Shown piece after piece: positions 50,939 to 59,707 of a stretch of DNA of 64,000 nt. The notes under the pieces were generated by a model. It was given only the letters and a program-made list of their open reading frames with translations, did no database searches and was not told where the DNA came from. Both the position numbers and the translations under genes were made by a program. Every line of letters starts with the position of its first letter. Within the stretch, counting starts at the first letter, position 1. The DNA comes from DATBLE01 sp963764565 (lineage in GTDB: Bacteria > Actinomycetota > Thermoleophilia > Gaiellales > Gaiellaceae): NCBI GenBank assembly GCA_963764565.1, contig CAVXTD010000022.1, positions 1-64,000 of the forward strand, read 5' to 3'.

Positions 50939-51678
50939 GGCAGGCCGAAGGCAGCGGCGGCGTTCGCCTCGATCCGGGCCTCGAGCTCGGCGGCGTCCTC
51001 GCGGCGCGCCTCGGCGAGCGCGGCGAGCGTGTGCATCACATAGGCGGGCTCGTTCGGCCTGCCGCGGACCGGCTGAGGCGCGAGGTACGGGCTGTCGGTC
51101 TCGGCGAGCAAGCGGTCGGCCGGGACGGTCGCGGCAGCGACGCGGAGCTCCGAAGCGTTCGGGAAGGAGACGTTCCCGGCGAACGAGACGTAGTAGCCGC
51201 GCTCGAGCGCGACCGGCAGGAGCGCCGGCGACGAGAAGCAGTGAAGGACGACGGTGCCGTCGAACCGCTCGAGCGCCCGCGCAGTCGCATCGTCGGCTGC
51301 ACGCGTGTGGATCACGACCGTCTTGCCGAGCTCGGCGGCCAGGTCGAGCTCCGCCTCGAACAGCCTGAGCTGGCGGTCGCGGGGTGCCCGGTCGCGGTAG
51401 AAGTCGAGCCCGGTCTCGCCGACGGCGACCGCGCGCGGGTGGGCGAGGAGCGCCCGAAGCTCCTCGACGCGGTCACCCTCGCGTTCGGCCTCGTGCGGGT
51501 GGATTCCGAGGACGGCGTAGACGCCCTCGTCCGCATCGGCCTCGGCAAGCGCGCCCCGGCACGTCTCGATCGTCGAGCCGACCGCCAGGATCTGCCGAAC
51601 TCCGGCGGCCCGCGCCCGGGCGACTACCTCGTGGGGCGCGTCGGCGCACGCCTCCAGATGGGCGTGCGTGTCGATCAC
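50935..51678 (-). CDS. tatD: TatD family deoxyribonuclease
   Basis: A 247-residue TIM-barrel metal enzyme. IDTHAHLEACADAPHEVVAR (first two His), YAVLGIHPHEAEREGDRVEE, VAVGETGLDFYRDRAPRDRQ (Glu), TVVIHTRAADDATARALERF, VVLHCFSSPALLPVALERGY and LLAETDSPYLAPQPVRGRPN (Asp). It is a 3'-5' nuclease or D-tyrosyl deacylase-like hydrolase. GTG 51678 overlaps the metG stop by four bases. Confidence 0.95.
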   Translation of the reverse strand: MIDTHAHLEACADAPHEVVARARAAGVRQILAVGSTIETCRGALAEADADEGVYAVLGIHPHEAEREGDRVEELRALLAHPRAVAVGETGLDFYRDRAPRDRQLRLFEAELDLAAELGKTVVIHTRAADDATARALERFDGTVVLHCFSSPALLPVALERGYYVSFAGNVSFPNASELRVAAATVPADRLLAETDSPYLAPQPVRGRPNEPAYVMHTLAALAEARREDAAELEARIEANAAAAFGLP

Positions 51679-53225
51679 CCAGCGGTCGTCGGAGCGTCGA
51701 CCCGCGGGAAGAGCGGCGGCGCGGCTTCGATCCCGTCCACGGGTTCGGCCGTCCCGCGGCGGATGCGGGCGATGCCCAGGTCGAGCGGCTGCCGGAGCGC
51801 CTCGAGAATGCGCGGCGCCGTCTCGGGCAGATACGGCGAGACGGCGACGGCGACCGAACAGAGCCCGTCGGCGAGAGCGTAGAGCACCTGATCGAGCCCT
51901 CCGGCGTTCGCGTCGTCCTTGGCGAGCTCCCAGGGCGCGCTCTGCTCGACGTACTGGTTCAGCCGGCGGACCGCTTGCCAGATCTCGTCGAGGGCTCCCG
52001 TGATGTCGTAGCGGTCGAGCCGCTCGACGAGCGCCTCCCGCAGCGCGTCCGCGTCGATCGCTCCCGGCCCCGGCGTCGCGACGAGGCGGCCCTCCCGGTA
52101 GCGGGCGATCATCGCCGTCGTCCGCGAGAGCAGGTTTCCGAGGTCGTTGCCGAGCTCGCGCTCGTAGCGCTCCTGGAAGGAGTCGAGGGACACGTTGCCG
52201 TCCTGGCCGAACGACACTGCGCGGGCGCACCAGAAGCGGACCGCGTCTGCGCCGTACACGTCGATCAGGTCGAGCGGGTCGATCACGTTGCCGAGCGACT
52301 TGGAGATCTTCCGCTCGGCGATGTTCAGGAAGCCGTGTACGAACAGCTGCCTCGGGGGCTCGTAGCCCGCGGCCAGGAGAAGCGCCGGCCAGTAGACGCA
52401 GTGAAAGCGGAGGATGTCCTTGCCCAGGAGGTGCACGGCCGGCCAGAAGCGCATGAGATCATCGCCGGCGGCACCGCCTGATTCGGCCCCGGCCGAATGA
52501 GGCGGAGGCGCATAGCTCAGCGCGCTCAGATAGTTGACGAGCGCGTCGGCCCAGACGTAGGCGACCTGATCCGGGTCCCATGGGATCGGTACCCCCCACG
52601 TCTGCGTGGCTCGGCTGATCGAGAAGTCGTGCAGGCCGCCCTCGATGAAGCTGCGCGCCTCGTTGGAGCGGAAATGGGGCAGGACGAAGTCGGGCCTCTC
52701 GTCGTACAGGTCGAGGAGTGCCTGCTGGTAGGCGGAGAGGCGGAAGAACCAGTTCTTCTCCTCGATCCACTCGGGCACCGTGTCGTGATCGGGGCACTTG
52801 CCGTCAACCAGGTCGGCTTCGGTCTTGAAGGCCTCGCAGCCGAAGCAGTAGAGGCCGGCGTACACGTCCTGGTAGATGTCGTCGCGGCCGTTGTCGCGGA
52901 TGCGCTGAAGGAAGTCCTGGACAAAGCGCTTGTGCCCGTCATCGCTCGTGCGGATGAAGAAGTCCTGGGTGGCGTTCAGGCGCCCGGGCAGCTCCTGCCA
53001 GGCGACGACGATCCGGTCGGCGTACTCGCGTGGCTCGAGCCCACGCTCGGCCGCGACGCGCGCCACCTTGTCCGCATGCTCGTCGACCCCGGTCAAGAAG
53101 AACGTCTCGTCGCCCCGCTGCCGGTGGTGTCGGGCAAGGATGTCGGCCGCGATCGTCGTGTACGCGTGCCCGATGTGCGGGGTCGAGTTCACGTAGTAGA
53201 TCGGAGTCGTCACATAGAAGCGCAT
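51675..53225 (-). CDS. metG: Methionyl-tRNA synthetase
   Basis: A 516-residue enzyme. Motifs: RFYVTTPIYYVNSTPHIGHA (HIGH), FFLTGVDEHADKVARVAAER, and zinc-knuckle residues CFGC with C-x-D-H in DLVDGKCPDHD. WGVPIPWDPDQVAYVWADAL, FLNIAERKISKSLGNVIDPL (KMSKS as KISKS) and the anticodon-binding C-terminus (IWQAVRRLNQYVEQSAPWEL) follow. It lacks the C-terminal EMAP dimerisation domain. ATG 53225 fits the MRFYVTTPIYY start of the family. Confidence 0.97.
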   Translation of the reverse strand: MRFYVTTPIYYVNSTPHIGHAYTTIAADILARHHRQRGDETFFLTGVDEHADKVARVAAERGLEPREYADRIVVAWQELPGRLNATQDFFIRTSDDGHKRFVQDFLQRIRDNGRDDIYQDVYAGLYCFGCEAFKTEADLVDGKCPDHDTVPEWIEEKNWFFRLSAYQQALLDLYDERPDFVLPHFRSNEARSFIEGGLHDFSISRATQTWGVPIPWDPDQVAYVWADALVNYLSALSYAPPPHSAGAESGGAAGDDLMRFWPAVHLLGKDILRFHCVYWPALLLAAGYEPPRQLFVHGFLNIAERKISKSLGNVIDPLDLIDVYGADAVRFWCARAVSFGQDGNVSLDSFQERYERELGNDLGNLLSRTTAMIARYREGRLVATPGPGAIDADALREALVERLDRYDITGALDEIWQAVRRLNQYVEQSAPWELAKDDANAGGLDQVLYALADGLCSVAVAVSPYLPETAPRILEALRQPLDLGIARIRRGTAEPVDGIEAAPPLFPRVDAPTTAG

Positions 53226-54564
53226 CGCCGGAAATGATAGGTGCGGGCCTGCCGGCAATCCGGGCGGCCCCGCCCGCGCGCCGGCGGAGGAAGAGGCCCG
53301 CGGTCGCCGCAGCGGCGCCACCGGTGAGCCAGGCGAACACGAGGCCCAGCACGAAACGGAACGGCACATGGTGGCGCGAGACGGCAGGTGCGGGCACGGT
53401 CTTCGGCGTAGGGAACGTGATGCCCGGCACGCCGACGTCGGGTCGCGGGGTGAACCAGCGCCTCCGCACGGGTTTGCCGACGACGGTCGTCCTCGGCCTG
53501 GGCGCGCGCCGTGCGGTTGGGCGGGCCGGCGACGGGGTCGGGATCGGAGCGGGCGGTCTCGGAGCGGACACGCGTGCCCCGGGTGCAGCGATCGGCGCCC
53601 GGGGCGGGGTCGTCGAGTGACGGAGGACGGGACGGGTGGTGCCAATGACGATCCCGGGAGCCGGCCTGGCCGACGGGCGCACGACGACGCGAATCGCAGG
53701 CTCCGGCCGCCCGGCCCCGACAGGCGGCAACGGCTCCGCAGTGACGAGACCGACCGGAGCGTCGGCCGGCGCCTCGGCGGTCGGCGCGGGAGCCAGCGGC
53801 TCAGGTGCCGACCCCTGAGTGGCGACAGAAATGGCCGCAGGAACAGGAACCGGCGCAGGAGCGGGCGCAGGAACCGGCGCAGGAACCGGCGCAGGCAGAC
53901 CGGCGCAGGAACCGGCGCAGGAACCGGCGCAGCAACCGGCGCAGGAACCGGCGCAGCAACCGGCGCAGGAACCGGCGCAGGCAACCGGCGCAGGAGCGGG
54001 CGCAGGAACTGGGGCAGGAGCTGGAGTCGTCGCTCCCCCGACCGGGGGCGAAGTGGGCGGCGCAGCCTCGGGTGGCGGGCCTGGCTCCTCCGGCGGCGGC
54101 GTTCGCTCGGGCAGGAACCGGAGCGGGTCGACGTACCCGTTCGGGTCGGCAACGGCGCGGATGCCGAGACGGACGTACGGAACGGTCAGCCCCGCAACGT
54201 CCGGATCGCCGATGGTTCCGACGACGTCGCCCTCGACGGCCGACGCGCCGCGCTCCGCGCGGATCGAGCCAAGGTGGACGAGGGTGACGGAGTACCCGTC
54301 GTCAGTTCTGATCGTGACCGCACGGCCGTAGGTCGGCACCGAGCCTGCGAAGGTGACGGTGCCACTGCGCGGGGCTCGGACAACCTCATCGGCGGTGCCG
54401 CCGACGGCGATGCCTCGATGCTGACCGCCTGCGTACGGGTCGCCGCCGAGGCTGAACGCCTGCAGCACGGGTCCCGACGAGGGCCAGGTCCAGGCAACCG
54501 CCGACGGAGCAACGGCGAGGGTGACGATCACGGCGGCCGCGACTGTTCGCAGGTACGACAACAT
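52939..54564 (-). CDS. Secreted M23-like protein with long repeat linker and C-terminal anchor
   Basis: From ATG 54564: signal peptide (MLSYLRTVAAAVIVTLAVAP), then an M23/LysM-like beta domain (WPSSGPVLQAFSLGGDPYAG, QHRGIAVGGTADEVVRAPRS, GYSVTLVHLGSIRAERGASA). The zinc motif is degenerate: HxxxD reads H-R-G-I-A, and the later HxH reads H-L-G, so it is probably not a peptidase. A long Pro/Ala-rich linker with repeats follows, then a C-terminal helix FVLGLVFAWLTGGAAAATAG and LFLRRR. The true end should be near 53230; the last 95 codons overlap metG and are doubtful. Confidence 0.6.
   Translation of the reverse strand: MLSYLRTVAAAVIVTLAVAPSAVAWTWPSSGPVLQAFSLGGDPYAGGQHRGIAVGGTADEVVRAPRSGTVTFAGSVPTYGRAVTIRTDDGYSVTLVHLGSIRAERGASAVEGDVVGTIGDPDVAGLTVPYVRLGIRAVADPNGYVDPLRFLPERTPPPEEPGPPPEAAPPTSPPVGGATTPAPAPVPAPAPAPVACAGSCAGCCAGSCAGCCAGSCAGSCAGLPAPVPAPVPAPAPAPVPVPAAISVATQGSAPEPLAPAPTAEAPADAPVGLVTAEPLPPVGAGRPEPAIRVVVRPSARPAPGIVIGTTRPVLRHSTTPPRAPIAAPGARVSAPRPPAPIPTPSPARPTARRAPRPRTTVVGKPVRRRWFTPRPDVGVPGITFPTPKTVPAPAVSRHHVPFRFVLGLVFAWLTGGAAAATAGLFLRRRAGGAARIAGRPAPIISGDALLCDDSDLLRELDPAHRARVHDDRGRHPCPTPPAAGRRDVLLDRGRRACGQGGARRGRAWARATRVRRPDRRRLAGAARAPERHPGLLHPHER
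53839..54023 (-). repeat. 12-bp tandem repeat array in the M23-like gene
   Basis: About fifteen units of GCGCCGGTTCCT or GCGCCGGTTGCT (minus strand) code for Ala-Pro-Val-Pro. One unit has an extra base (about 53980) and another has two extra bases (about 53895). Between them the frame shifts and codes for CAGSCAGCCAGSCAGCC-like sequence, after which the original frame returns. Confidence 0.75.
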
Positions 54565-54618
54565 GACCGCGATAGTAGAGACCGAGCCGCGCCGTTGTCA
54601 AAACTGGTTACAGTCTCG

Positions 54619-55422
54619 TCACAAAGAGCCTCGGTACAGGGCATTCCGCGAGGTGCCTGTCAGCCGCGAGACCACATCCGCCGCCTGCCGGCGGGGCACT
54701 CCGGCCTCGACGAGCTCCGCAACCGCCACGGCCGCGACGGAGGCATCCGTCGGCTCCGGCGCACCCGCCCCGATCACGAGGGTGATCTCGCCCCTGGGCG
54801 CCTCGGAAAACCGCTCGGCGACCTCCGCAGCGTCACCGCGCACGACTTCTTCGAACCGCTTCGTCAGCTCCCGGCAGACGGCGGCCGGCCGATCCGGGAG
54901 CACGGTTGCGAGTGAGCGCAGGGTCGCGGGCAGCCGGCGGGGCGACTCGAACGCGACCACCGGCCAGCGCCAGCCGCGCACCTCTTCCCAGAGCGCGTCC
55001 AGCGCCGAGGCACGGCGAGGCAAGTACCCGACGAACTGGTACCGCTCGGCCGCGAAGCCGCTGACGACGAGCGCCGTCTCGACCGCCGAGGCGCCGGGCA
55101 GCACCGTCACCGGAACGCCCGACTCCAGCGCAGCCGCGATCAGCCGCGCGCCCGGATCGTTGATCCCCGGCAGCCCGGCGTCGCTGACGAGAGCGACACG
55201 CGCCCCGGCGACGAGACGTGGCAGCACCTCGGAGATCCGCCTGGCTTCGCTGTGCTCGTGGTAGGAGACGAGCCGGGCCGAGATCTCGTGGCGTTGGAGC
55301 AGGATCCGGGTCCGCCGCGTGTCCTCGCAGAGGACGAGCTCGGCCTCCGCCAGCTCGCGCAAGACGCGGAGCGTGACGTCCTCGAGATTGCCGATCGGCG
55401 TGGCGCAGACGGCGAGCGGCAT
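54619..55422 (-). CDS. rsmI: 16S rRNA 2'-O-ribose methyltransferase RsmI
   Basis: A 267-residue protein of the tetrapyrrole methylase fold. Motifs: LAVCATPIGNLEDVTLRVLR, AELVLCEDTRRTRILLQRHE, RVALVSDAGLPGINDPGARL, VTVLPGASAVETALVVSGFA and RAAVCRELTKRFEEVVRGDA-like PAAVCRELTKRFEEVVRGDA. It methylates C1402 of 16S rRNA. ATG 55422 overlaps the ROK kinase stop (ATGA). Confidence 0.96.
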   Translation of the reverse strand: MPLAVCATPIGNLEDVTLRVLRELAEAELVLCEDTRRTRILLQRHEISARLVSYHEHSEARRISEVLPRLVAGARVALVSDAGLPGINDPGARLIAAALESGVPVTVLPGASAVETALVVSGFAAERYQFVGYLPRRASALDALWEEVRGWRWPVVAFESPRRLPATLRSLATVLPDRPAAVCRELTKRFEEVVRGDAAEVAERFSEAPRGEITLVIGAGAPEPTDASVAAVAVAELVEAGVPRRQAADVVSRLTGTSRNALYRGSL

Positions 55423-56345
55423 CAGGCCGGCGCAGCGTCGCAGGCCTCGAAGGCGACCATTGCCGCGCCGATCATGCCCGCCGAGGTGCCAAGCTCGGCT
55501 CTGACGATACGAGCCGAGCTCCGCATCGTCTTCAGCACCTCGCGCTCGACCACGTCGCGGGCCGGCGCGAACAGGAGCTCCCCCGCCGCGGCGAACCCGC
55601 CGCCGATCACCACCAGCTCGGGGTCGAAGGTGTTGATCAGGCTGGCGATCCCCGAGCCGAGCTTGCGCCCGATCTCCGTGACGATCCCGATCGCCCTTGC
55701 ATCCCCTTCGTTCGCCAACCGGACGAGGCGGTGGGCGTCGGTGGCCGGACCGAAGGCCTCGCGCGCCAGCTCGTCGGCGGCCTTGCCGGACACGTACGAC
55801 TCGAGGTGGCCGTGGCCGCCGCATGCGCACGGAGCGCCGTCGTGGACGATGACGATGTGGCCGATCTCCCCGGCCGCTCCGATCGCACCCCGGTAGGGCT
55901 GCCCGCCGAGAATCAGGCCCCCGCCCACGCCGGTGCCGAGGGTGAGCATGACCAGGTCGCTCGCGCCGCGCCCGGCGCCGACCTTCCACTCTGCGATCGC
56001 AGCCGCGTTCGCATCGTTGTCGATCCCGACCGGCAGGCCCAACCGCTCCTGCATGACGTTGCGAAAGGGCACGCCGCGGAGCGGGACGTTGACCGAGCCG
56101 AGCGCAATCCCCGCACGCTGGTCGATCTGCGAGGGGATCCCGAAGCCGACGGCGACGACCGACTCGTCGAGAAACGCCCGCACCGCAGCTTCGAGGCCGT
56201 CGAGGAGCTCGTCGAGCGTGGCGACCGGGGTCGGATACTCGCGGTGCGCGACGACCGTGCCGTCACGCCTGACGACGCCGGCGAGGATCTTCGTCCCGCC
56301 GACGTCGACACCGATCACGTTCCGAACCACCGCGGCGGCTACCAT
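55422..56345 (-). CDS. ROK family glucokinase
   Basis: A 307-residue protein. NVIGVDVGGTKILAGVVRRD (phosphate-1 loop), VAVGFGIPSQIDQRAGIALG, GLPVGIDNDANAAAIAEWKV (catalytic Asp in DND), LTLGTGVGGGLILGGQPYRG and the ROK zinc region IGHIVIVHDGAPCACGGHGH. The third zinc cysteine of the usual CxCGxxGC is His here. It should phosphorylate glucose or a related hexose. Start ATG 56345; GTG 56330 is possible. It is divergent from the LCP gene with ten bases between starts. Confidence 0.9.
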   Translation of the reverse strand: MVAAAVVRNVIGVDVGGTKILAGVVRRDGTVVAHREYPTPVATLDELLDGLEAAVRAFLDESVVAVGFGIPSQIDQRAGIALGSVNVPLRGVPFRNVMQERLGLPVGIDNDANAAAIAEWKVGAGRGASDLVMLTLGTGVGGGLILGGQPYRGAIGAAGEIGHIVIVHDGAPCACGGHGHLESYVSGKAADELAREAFGPATDAHRLVRLANEGDARAIGIVTEIGRKLGSGIASLINTFDPELVVIGGGFAAAGELLFAPARDVVEREVLKTMRSSARIVRAELGTSAGMIGAAMVAFEACDAAPA

Positions 56346-56355
56346 AGCCCGCCGG

Positions 56356-57492
56356 ATGGCGTCCGGAGAGAAGCCCTACCGGGTCTACCGCGGCGGGCGC
56401 GTCAAGGGGAAGGTGCCGTCCCTTGGGCCGAGGGGGGAAAAGGAGCGCAAGTTCCGCTTTCGTTTGCGGCTGCGGCCCAACCGTCGCTGGCTGCGCTGGA
56501 TTCCCGTTGGGCTCGGACTCCTGCTGGTGCTCGTGATCGTCTGGGCGGTAGCGAGCTACTTTCAGTTCCGCGACGGTGTCTCGGCGGCGAACAAGCGGCT
56601 CGACCAAGACACACGGCAGGCGCTCGACGCCCAGCACGGTGGCCCAACGGACATCCTGCTGCTCGGCACCGACCACGCAGCGCTCGCCGGCCGCGAGTCG
56701 GCGAACCGAACCGACTCGATCACGCTCGTCCGAGTCGACCCGGGCCGCCACCGCATCGCCTACCTCTCGATCCCGCGCGACCTGCGGGTGGAGATCCCGG
56801 GGCACGGCTCGTCGAAGATCAACGCGGCGATGCCGCTCGGCGGCGCGGCGCTCGCGATCCGCACCGTGCACGACCTGACGGGGCTGCCGGTCAACCACGT
56901 CGTGCTCGTCGACTTCGGTCAGTTCCGGGACCTGATCGACAAGATCGGCGGGATCGACATCGTCGTCTCGGAGCGGATCGTCTCCAAGTTCGACTGCCCG
57001 TACCCGACCGAGGAGCGCTGCGCGCGCTGGGACGGCTGGCGGTTCGCAAAGGGGAAGCAGCACATGGACGGCCGCCGCGCCCTGATCTACTCGCGCGTGC
57101 GGAAGAACAAGCTCAACCCCGGAGACACCGACTTCTCGCGGGCCGAGCACAACCAGCAGGTGCTCCAGGCGGTCGCCGGCAAGCTGACGAGCTTCGGAAC
57201 GCTCGTGAAGATGCCGTTCATCGGCGCGGACCTGCTCGCGCCGGTGGCGACCGACCTGTCCACGCACGCGTTCATCTCGCTCGGCTGGACGAAGTTCCGC
57301 TCGAGCGCCGGGCGGACGTTGCATTGCCGCCTCGGCGGCGAGTCGAGCGGCGGCGACATCGTTCCGGTGGAGGAGAATCGCAGCGTGATCTCGATGGTCA
57401 CCGGCGACTCGGCACCCCAGCCGCCGACGCCCGGCTCGGGCGCGTACGGCCCCGGCTGCGTCGAGGGTAACCAGACGCTCGGCGTGCGCTAG
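56356..57492 (+). CDS. LytR-CpsA-Psr (LCP) family protein
   Basis: A 378-residue protein. Basic cytoplasmic N-terminus, one membrane helix (IPVGLGLLLVLVIVWAVASY), then the LCP domain: DILLLGTDHAALAGRESANR, TDSITLVRVDPGRHRIAYLS, IPRDLRVEIPGHGSSKINAA (Arg and Lys for the lipid pyrophosphate), VVLVDFGQFRDLIDKIGGID and RALIYSRVRKNKLNPGDTDF with RAEHNQQVLQAV. It attaches polymers such as arabinogalactan or teichoic-acid-like glycans to peptidoglycan. Start ATG 56356. Confidence 0.93.
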   Translation: MASGEKPYRVYRGGRVKGKVPSLGPRGEKERKFRFRLRLRPNRRWLRWIPVGLGLLLVLVIVWAVASYFQFRDGVSAANKRLDQDTRQALDAQHGGPTDILLLGTDHAALAGRESANRTDSITLVRVDPGRHRIAYLSIPRDLRVEIPGHGSSKINAAMPLGGAALAIRTVHDLTGLPVNHVVLVDFGQFRDLIDKIGGIDIVVSERIVSKFDCPYPTEERCARWDGWRFAKGKQHMDGRRALIYSRVRKNKLNPGDTDFSRAEHNQQVLQAVAGKLTSFGTLVKMPFIGADLLAPVATDLSTHAFISLGWTKFRSSAGRTLHCRLGGESSGGDIVPVEENRSVISMVTGDSAPQPPTPGSGAYGPGCVEGNQTLGVR

Positions 57493-57809
57493 CTCTCCTT
57501 CGCCGCCGGCTTCTTCTCCGCCTGCCCGGACTTGTCCGACTTCTCGATCTTCTTCACGTCCTTCGACCCGTCCTTGGACCCTTCGCCCTCGCCGCCGCCG
57601 GAGGAATCGGACGAGTCGCGCTTACGCCCGCCGCGGCCGTAGTCGGTCGAGTAGAACCCTGAGCCTTTGAAATGGACGGGCACCGGGTGGAGCACCTTGA
57701 CGAGCGGGCCCTTGCCGCAGACCTCACACTTCTTCGGATCCGGGTCGCTCATCCGGTGGAACACCTCGAAGCGATGGCCGTCCGGGCAGCGGTACTCGTA
57801 GATCGGCAC
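57489..57809 (-). CDS. FmdB-type zinc ribbon protein
   Basis: A 106-residue protein. Zinc ribbon at the N-terminus: PIYEYRCPDGHRFEVFHRMS with CEVCG (one pair reads CPDGH). VKVLHPVPVHFKGSGFYSTD follows, as in all FmdB proteins. The C-terminus is Ser/Lys/Gly-rich and disordered. GTG 57809 gives the usual MPIYEY start; ATG 57854 is also open. The function is unknown, possibly a regulator. It converges with the LCP gene, overlapping by four bases. Confidence 0.85.
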   Translation of the reverse strand: MPIYEYRCPDGHRFEVFHRMSDPDPKKCEVCGKGPLVKVLHPVPVHFKGSGFYSTDYGRGGRKRDSSDSSGGGEGEGSKDGSKDVKKIEKSDKSGQAEKKPAAKES

Positions 57810-57889
57810 GAAAATCAAGGCTAGCAGGGCGATCTTCGGCTTTCGCAGGGCCATCTCCGGCCTCCCGGCACGCGTAAGGTTCTTCGGCG

Positions 57890-59549
57890 ATGCACGACAC
57901 GGCGACGACCCTGGACACCGCCGCTCCGAGCCTTCGCCGTGCCCGCGCAGCCGTCGGCGACCTCGAGGGCAGGCTGTTCCTGGCCGGCGTCGCAGTGTTG
58001 ACAGCAGGCGTGGCCGCCTTCCTCCTCGTCCAGCTCTCCGGCTGGCCGCCGCACGAGGACGAGACGCTCCCGCTGTTCGTGGGCCGGCAGCCGCTAGGAG
58101 GGCTCTTCGACATCGTGCTCGGCGAGCGCGGCGGCGCGCCGCTGCACTTCATGCTCGCTTGGATCGTCGCGCACTCAGGCGGTGGGCTCCACGAGATGCG
58201 TCTGCTCTCAGCGCTGTTTGCGGTCGCGAGCGTGCCGGCGATCGCTGCGCTGGGAAGCCGGCTTGCCGGCCGCGGCGCCGGGCTCGCAGCCGCCGCACTG
58301 GCCGCCGGCAGCTGGGTGCTCCTCTTCCACGGGATCTACGCGCGGATGTACAGCCTGTTCCTGTTCCTGGCGACGCTGTCGTACCTGGCGCTGCTGCGGG
58401 CGCTCGACCGAGGCGGTGTTCGCGCCTGGGCACTGTGGGCCGTGCTGATGCTGCTCGCGATCGGCGCCCACCCCTACGGCGCGCTCGTCCTCGGCTCGCA
58501 GGGGCTCTACGTGCTGCTGACGCGGGGACGACTCCGCCAGGCGGTTGCGGCTTTCGGCGCCGTCTCCCTGCTCGCGATCCCGCTCTGGCGAAGCAGCGTC
58601 GTGCTCGCGAGCCGCTTCGACGTCGGCGTCGGGGGCGGTGGAGGGAAGCTCCGCACGCCGCGCGAGGTCTTCGACTACCTCTGGCGTGTCGCGGGCGATT
58701 CCTCGTCCGGCTACACCGGTGTCCTGGTCGTCGTCCTGCTCTTCGCCGGCGCCGGCCTCGTCCGCCTCTCGCGCGACACGCCGAAGAGCGGTTTGCTGAT
58801 CGCCTGTGTCGTGGCGACGCCGACGCTGTTCTTCCTGGTCGGCAAGTTCGGCGGTAACTCGGCCCCCGAGTCGCGCCACCTGATCTTCGTGGTGCCGTTC
58901 CTCGCGGTCGCGACAGCGTCGGGAATCCTCTGGCTCGCGCGGCTGACAGGACCGCGCAGCGGCTGGCTGGCGGCGCTCGTCGTCGTCGCGATCCTCCCGG
59001 CCGAGATCGGTTGGGCCTGGCACAAGACGCCGGCCCTCTTCAAACGCGAGAGCCCGACCAGGGTCAGCGCCCGCCACGAAGCGGCGGCGTGGCTGGGCTC
59101 GACCTCACGCCCCGACGACGTCCTCTTCGCCTACGAGCCCCTCTACCTCGCCGCGTGGGAGACGAACCGGCCGGCGGTCTCGCGGACCGTCGTGCCGCGC
59201 GCCGATCCGAAGCTCGCACTCCAGACCCTCGAGGAGACCAAGAAGCCGCTCGGGCGCGGCGTCTGGGCCTTCGACGCCGGCGACAACAACAACTACGTCA
59301 AGCGCACGCGGATCGAGCTGCGGGTGCCGTTCCCACGCACCGAGTTCGAGGGCCGCGTGTTCGGCCCGTACCTCGTCATCCGGACGCGCCGGCCGACGGT
59401 GACCGTCGAGCGCTACCTCGACGACGCTCGTAAGGCCGAGCTGATCGGCAAGTCGCTCGAGGATGGGCGACGCGGACATCAACTACGCGACGATCCGCCG
59501 CGCTCAGGCCCGGTTGATCGCCCGCTCCCTCTCCAGGGTCTCCTCGTAG
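57890..59549 (+). CDS. Membrane glycosyltransferase (ArnT/PMT-like), frameshifted at the end
   Basis: A protein of about 552 residues with around eleven transmembrane helices. LSGWPPHEDETLPLFVGRQP holds the acidic pair of GT-C mannosyltransferases. HGIYARMYSLFLFLATLSYL, HPYGALVLGSQGLYVLLTRG and APESRHLIFVVPFLAVATAS (R-H-x-x-F) are the usual later motifs. The C-terminal soluble part has TSRPDDVLFAYEPLYLAAWE. The last residues (GDADINYATIRRAQARLIAR) are in another frame and end at TAG 59547-59549; deleting one G at 59465-59467 joins them. It should use a lipid-linked sugar. Confidence 0.8.
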
Positions 59550-59698
59550 CACGGCGCGTCCTCGAAGGCGGCAAGGCCGGCGGGTGTGCGCCGCCGGGGC
59601 GAGCGCTTGCGCCGTGCGGCCGCGAGCACCGCGGAGGCGCCGACGACGCCGCCGAGGAGGAATGAGCGGAGACGGCTGCGGCGGCCCTCGACGTTCAC
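59504..59698 (-). CDS. Small membrane protein (64 aa)
   Basis: The 64-residue frame has RRSRLRSFLLGGVVGASAVL, AAARRKRSPRRRTPAGLAAF and EDAPCYEETLERERAINRA. One hydrophobic helix with basic flanks, then an acidic tail, resembles small YtxH-like actinobacterial proteins. Start GTG 59698. It converges with the glycosyltransferase gene and overlaps its true end by 46 bases. Confidence 0.55.
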   Translation of the reverse strand: MNVEGRRSRLRSFLLGGVVGASAVLAAARRKRSPRRRTPAGLAAFEDAPCYEETLERERAINRA

Positions 59699-59707
59699 AG
59701 CTCGATG

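Noticed and set aside
53839..54023. A CRISPR array
   Set aside because: Units of 12 bases follow directly on each other without unique spacers and lie in a coding frame.
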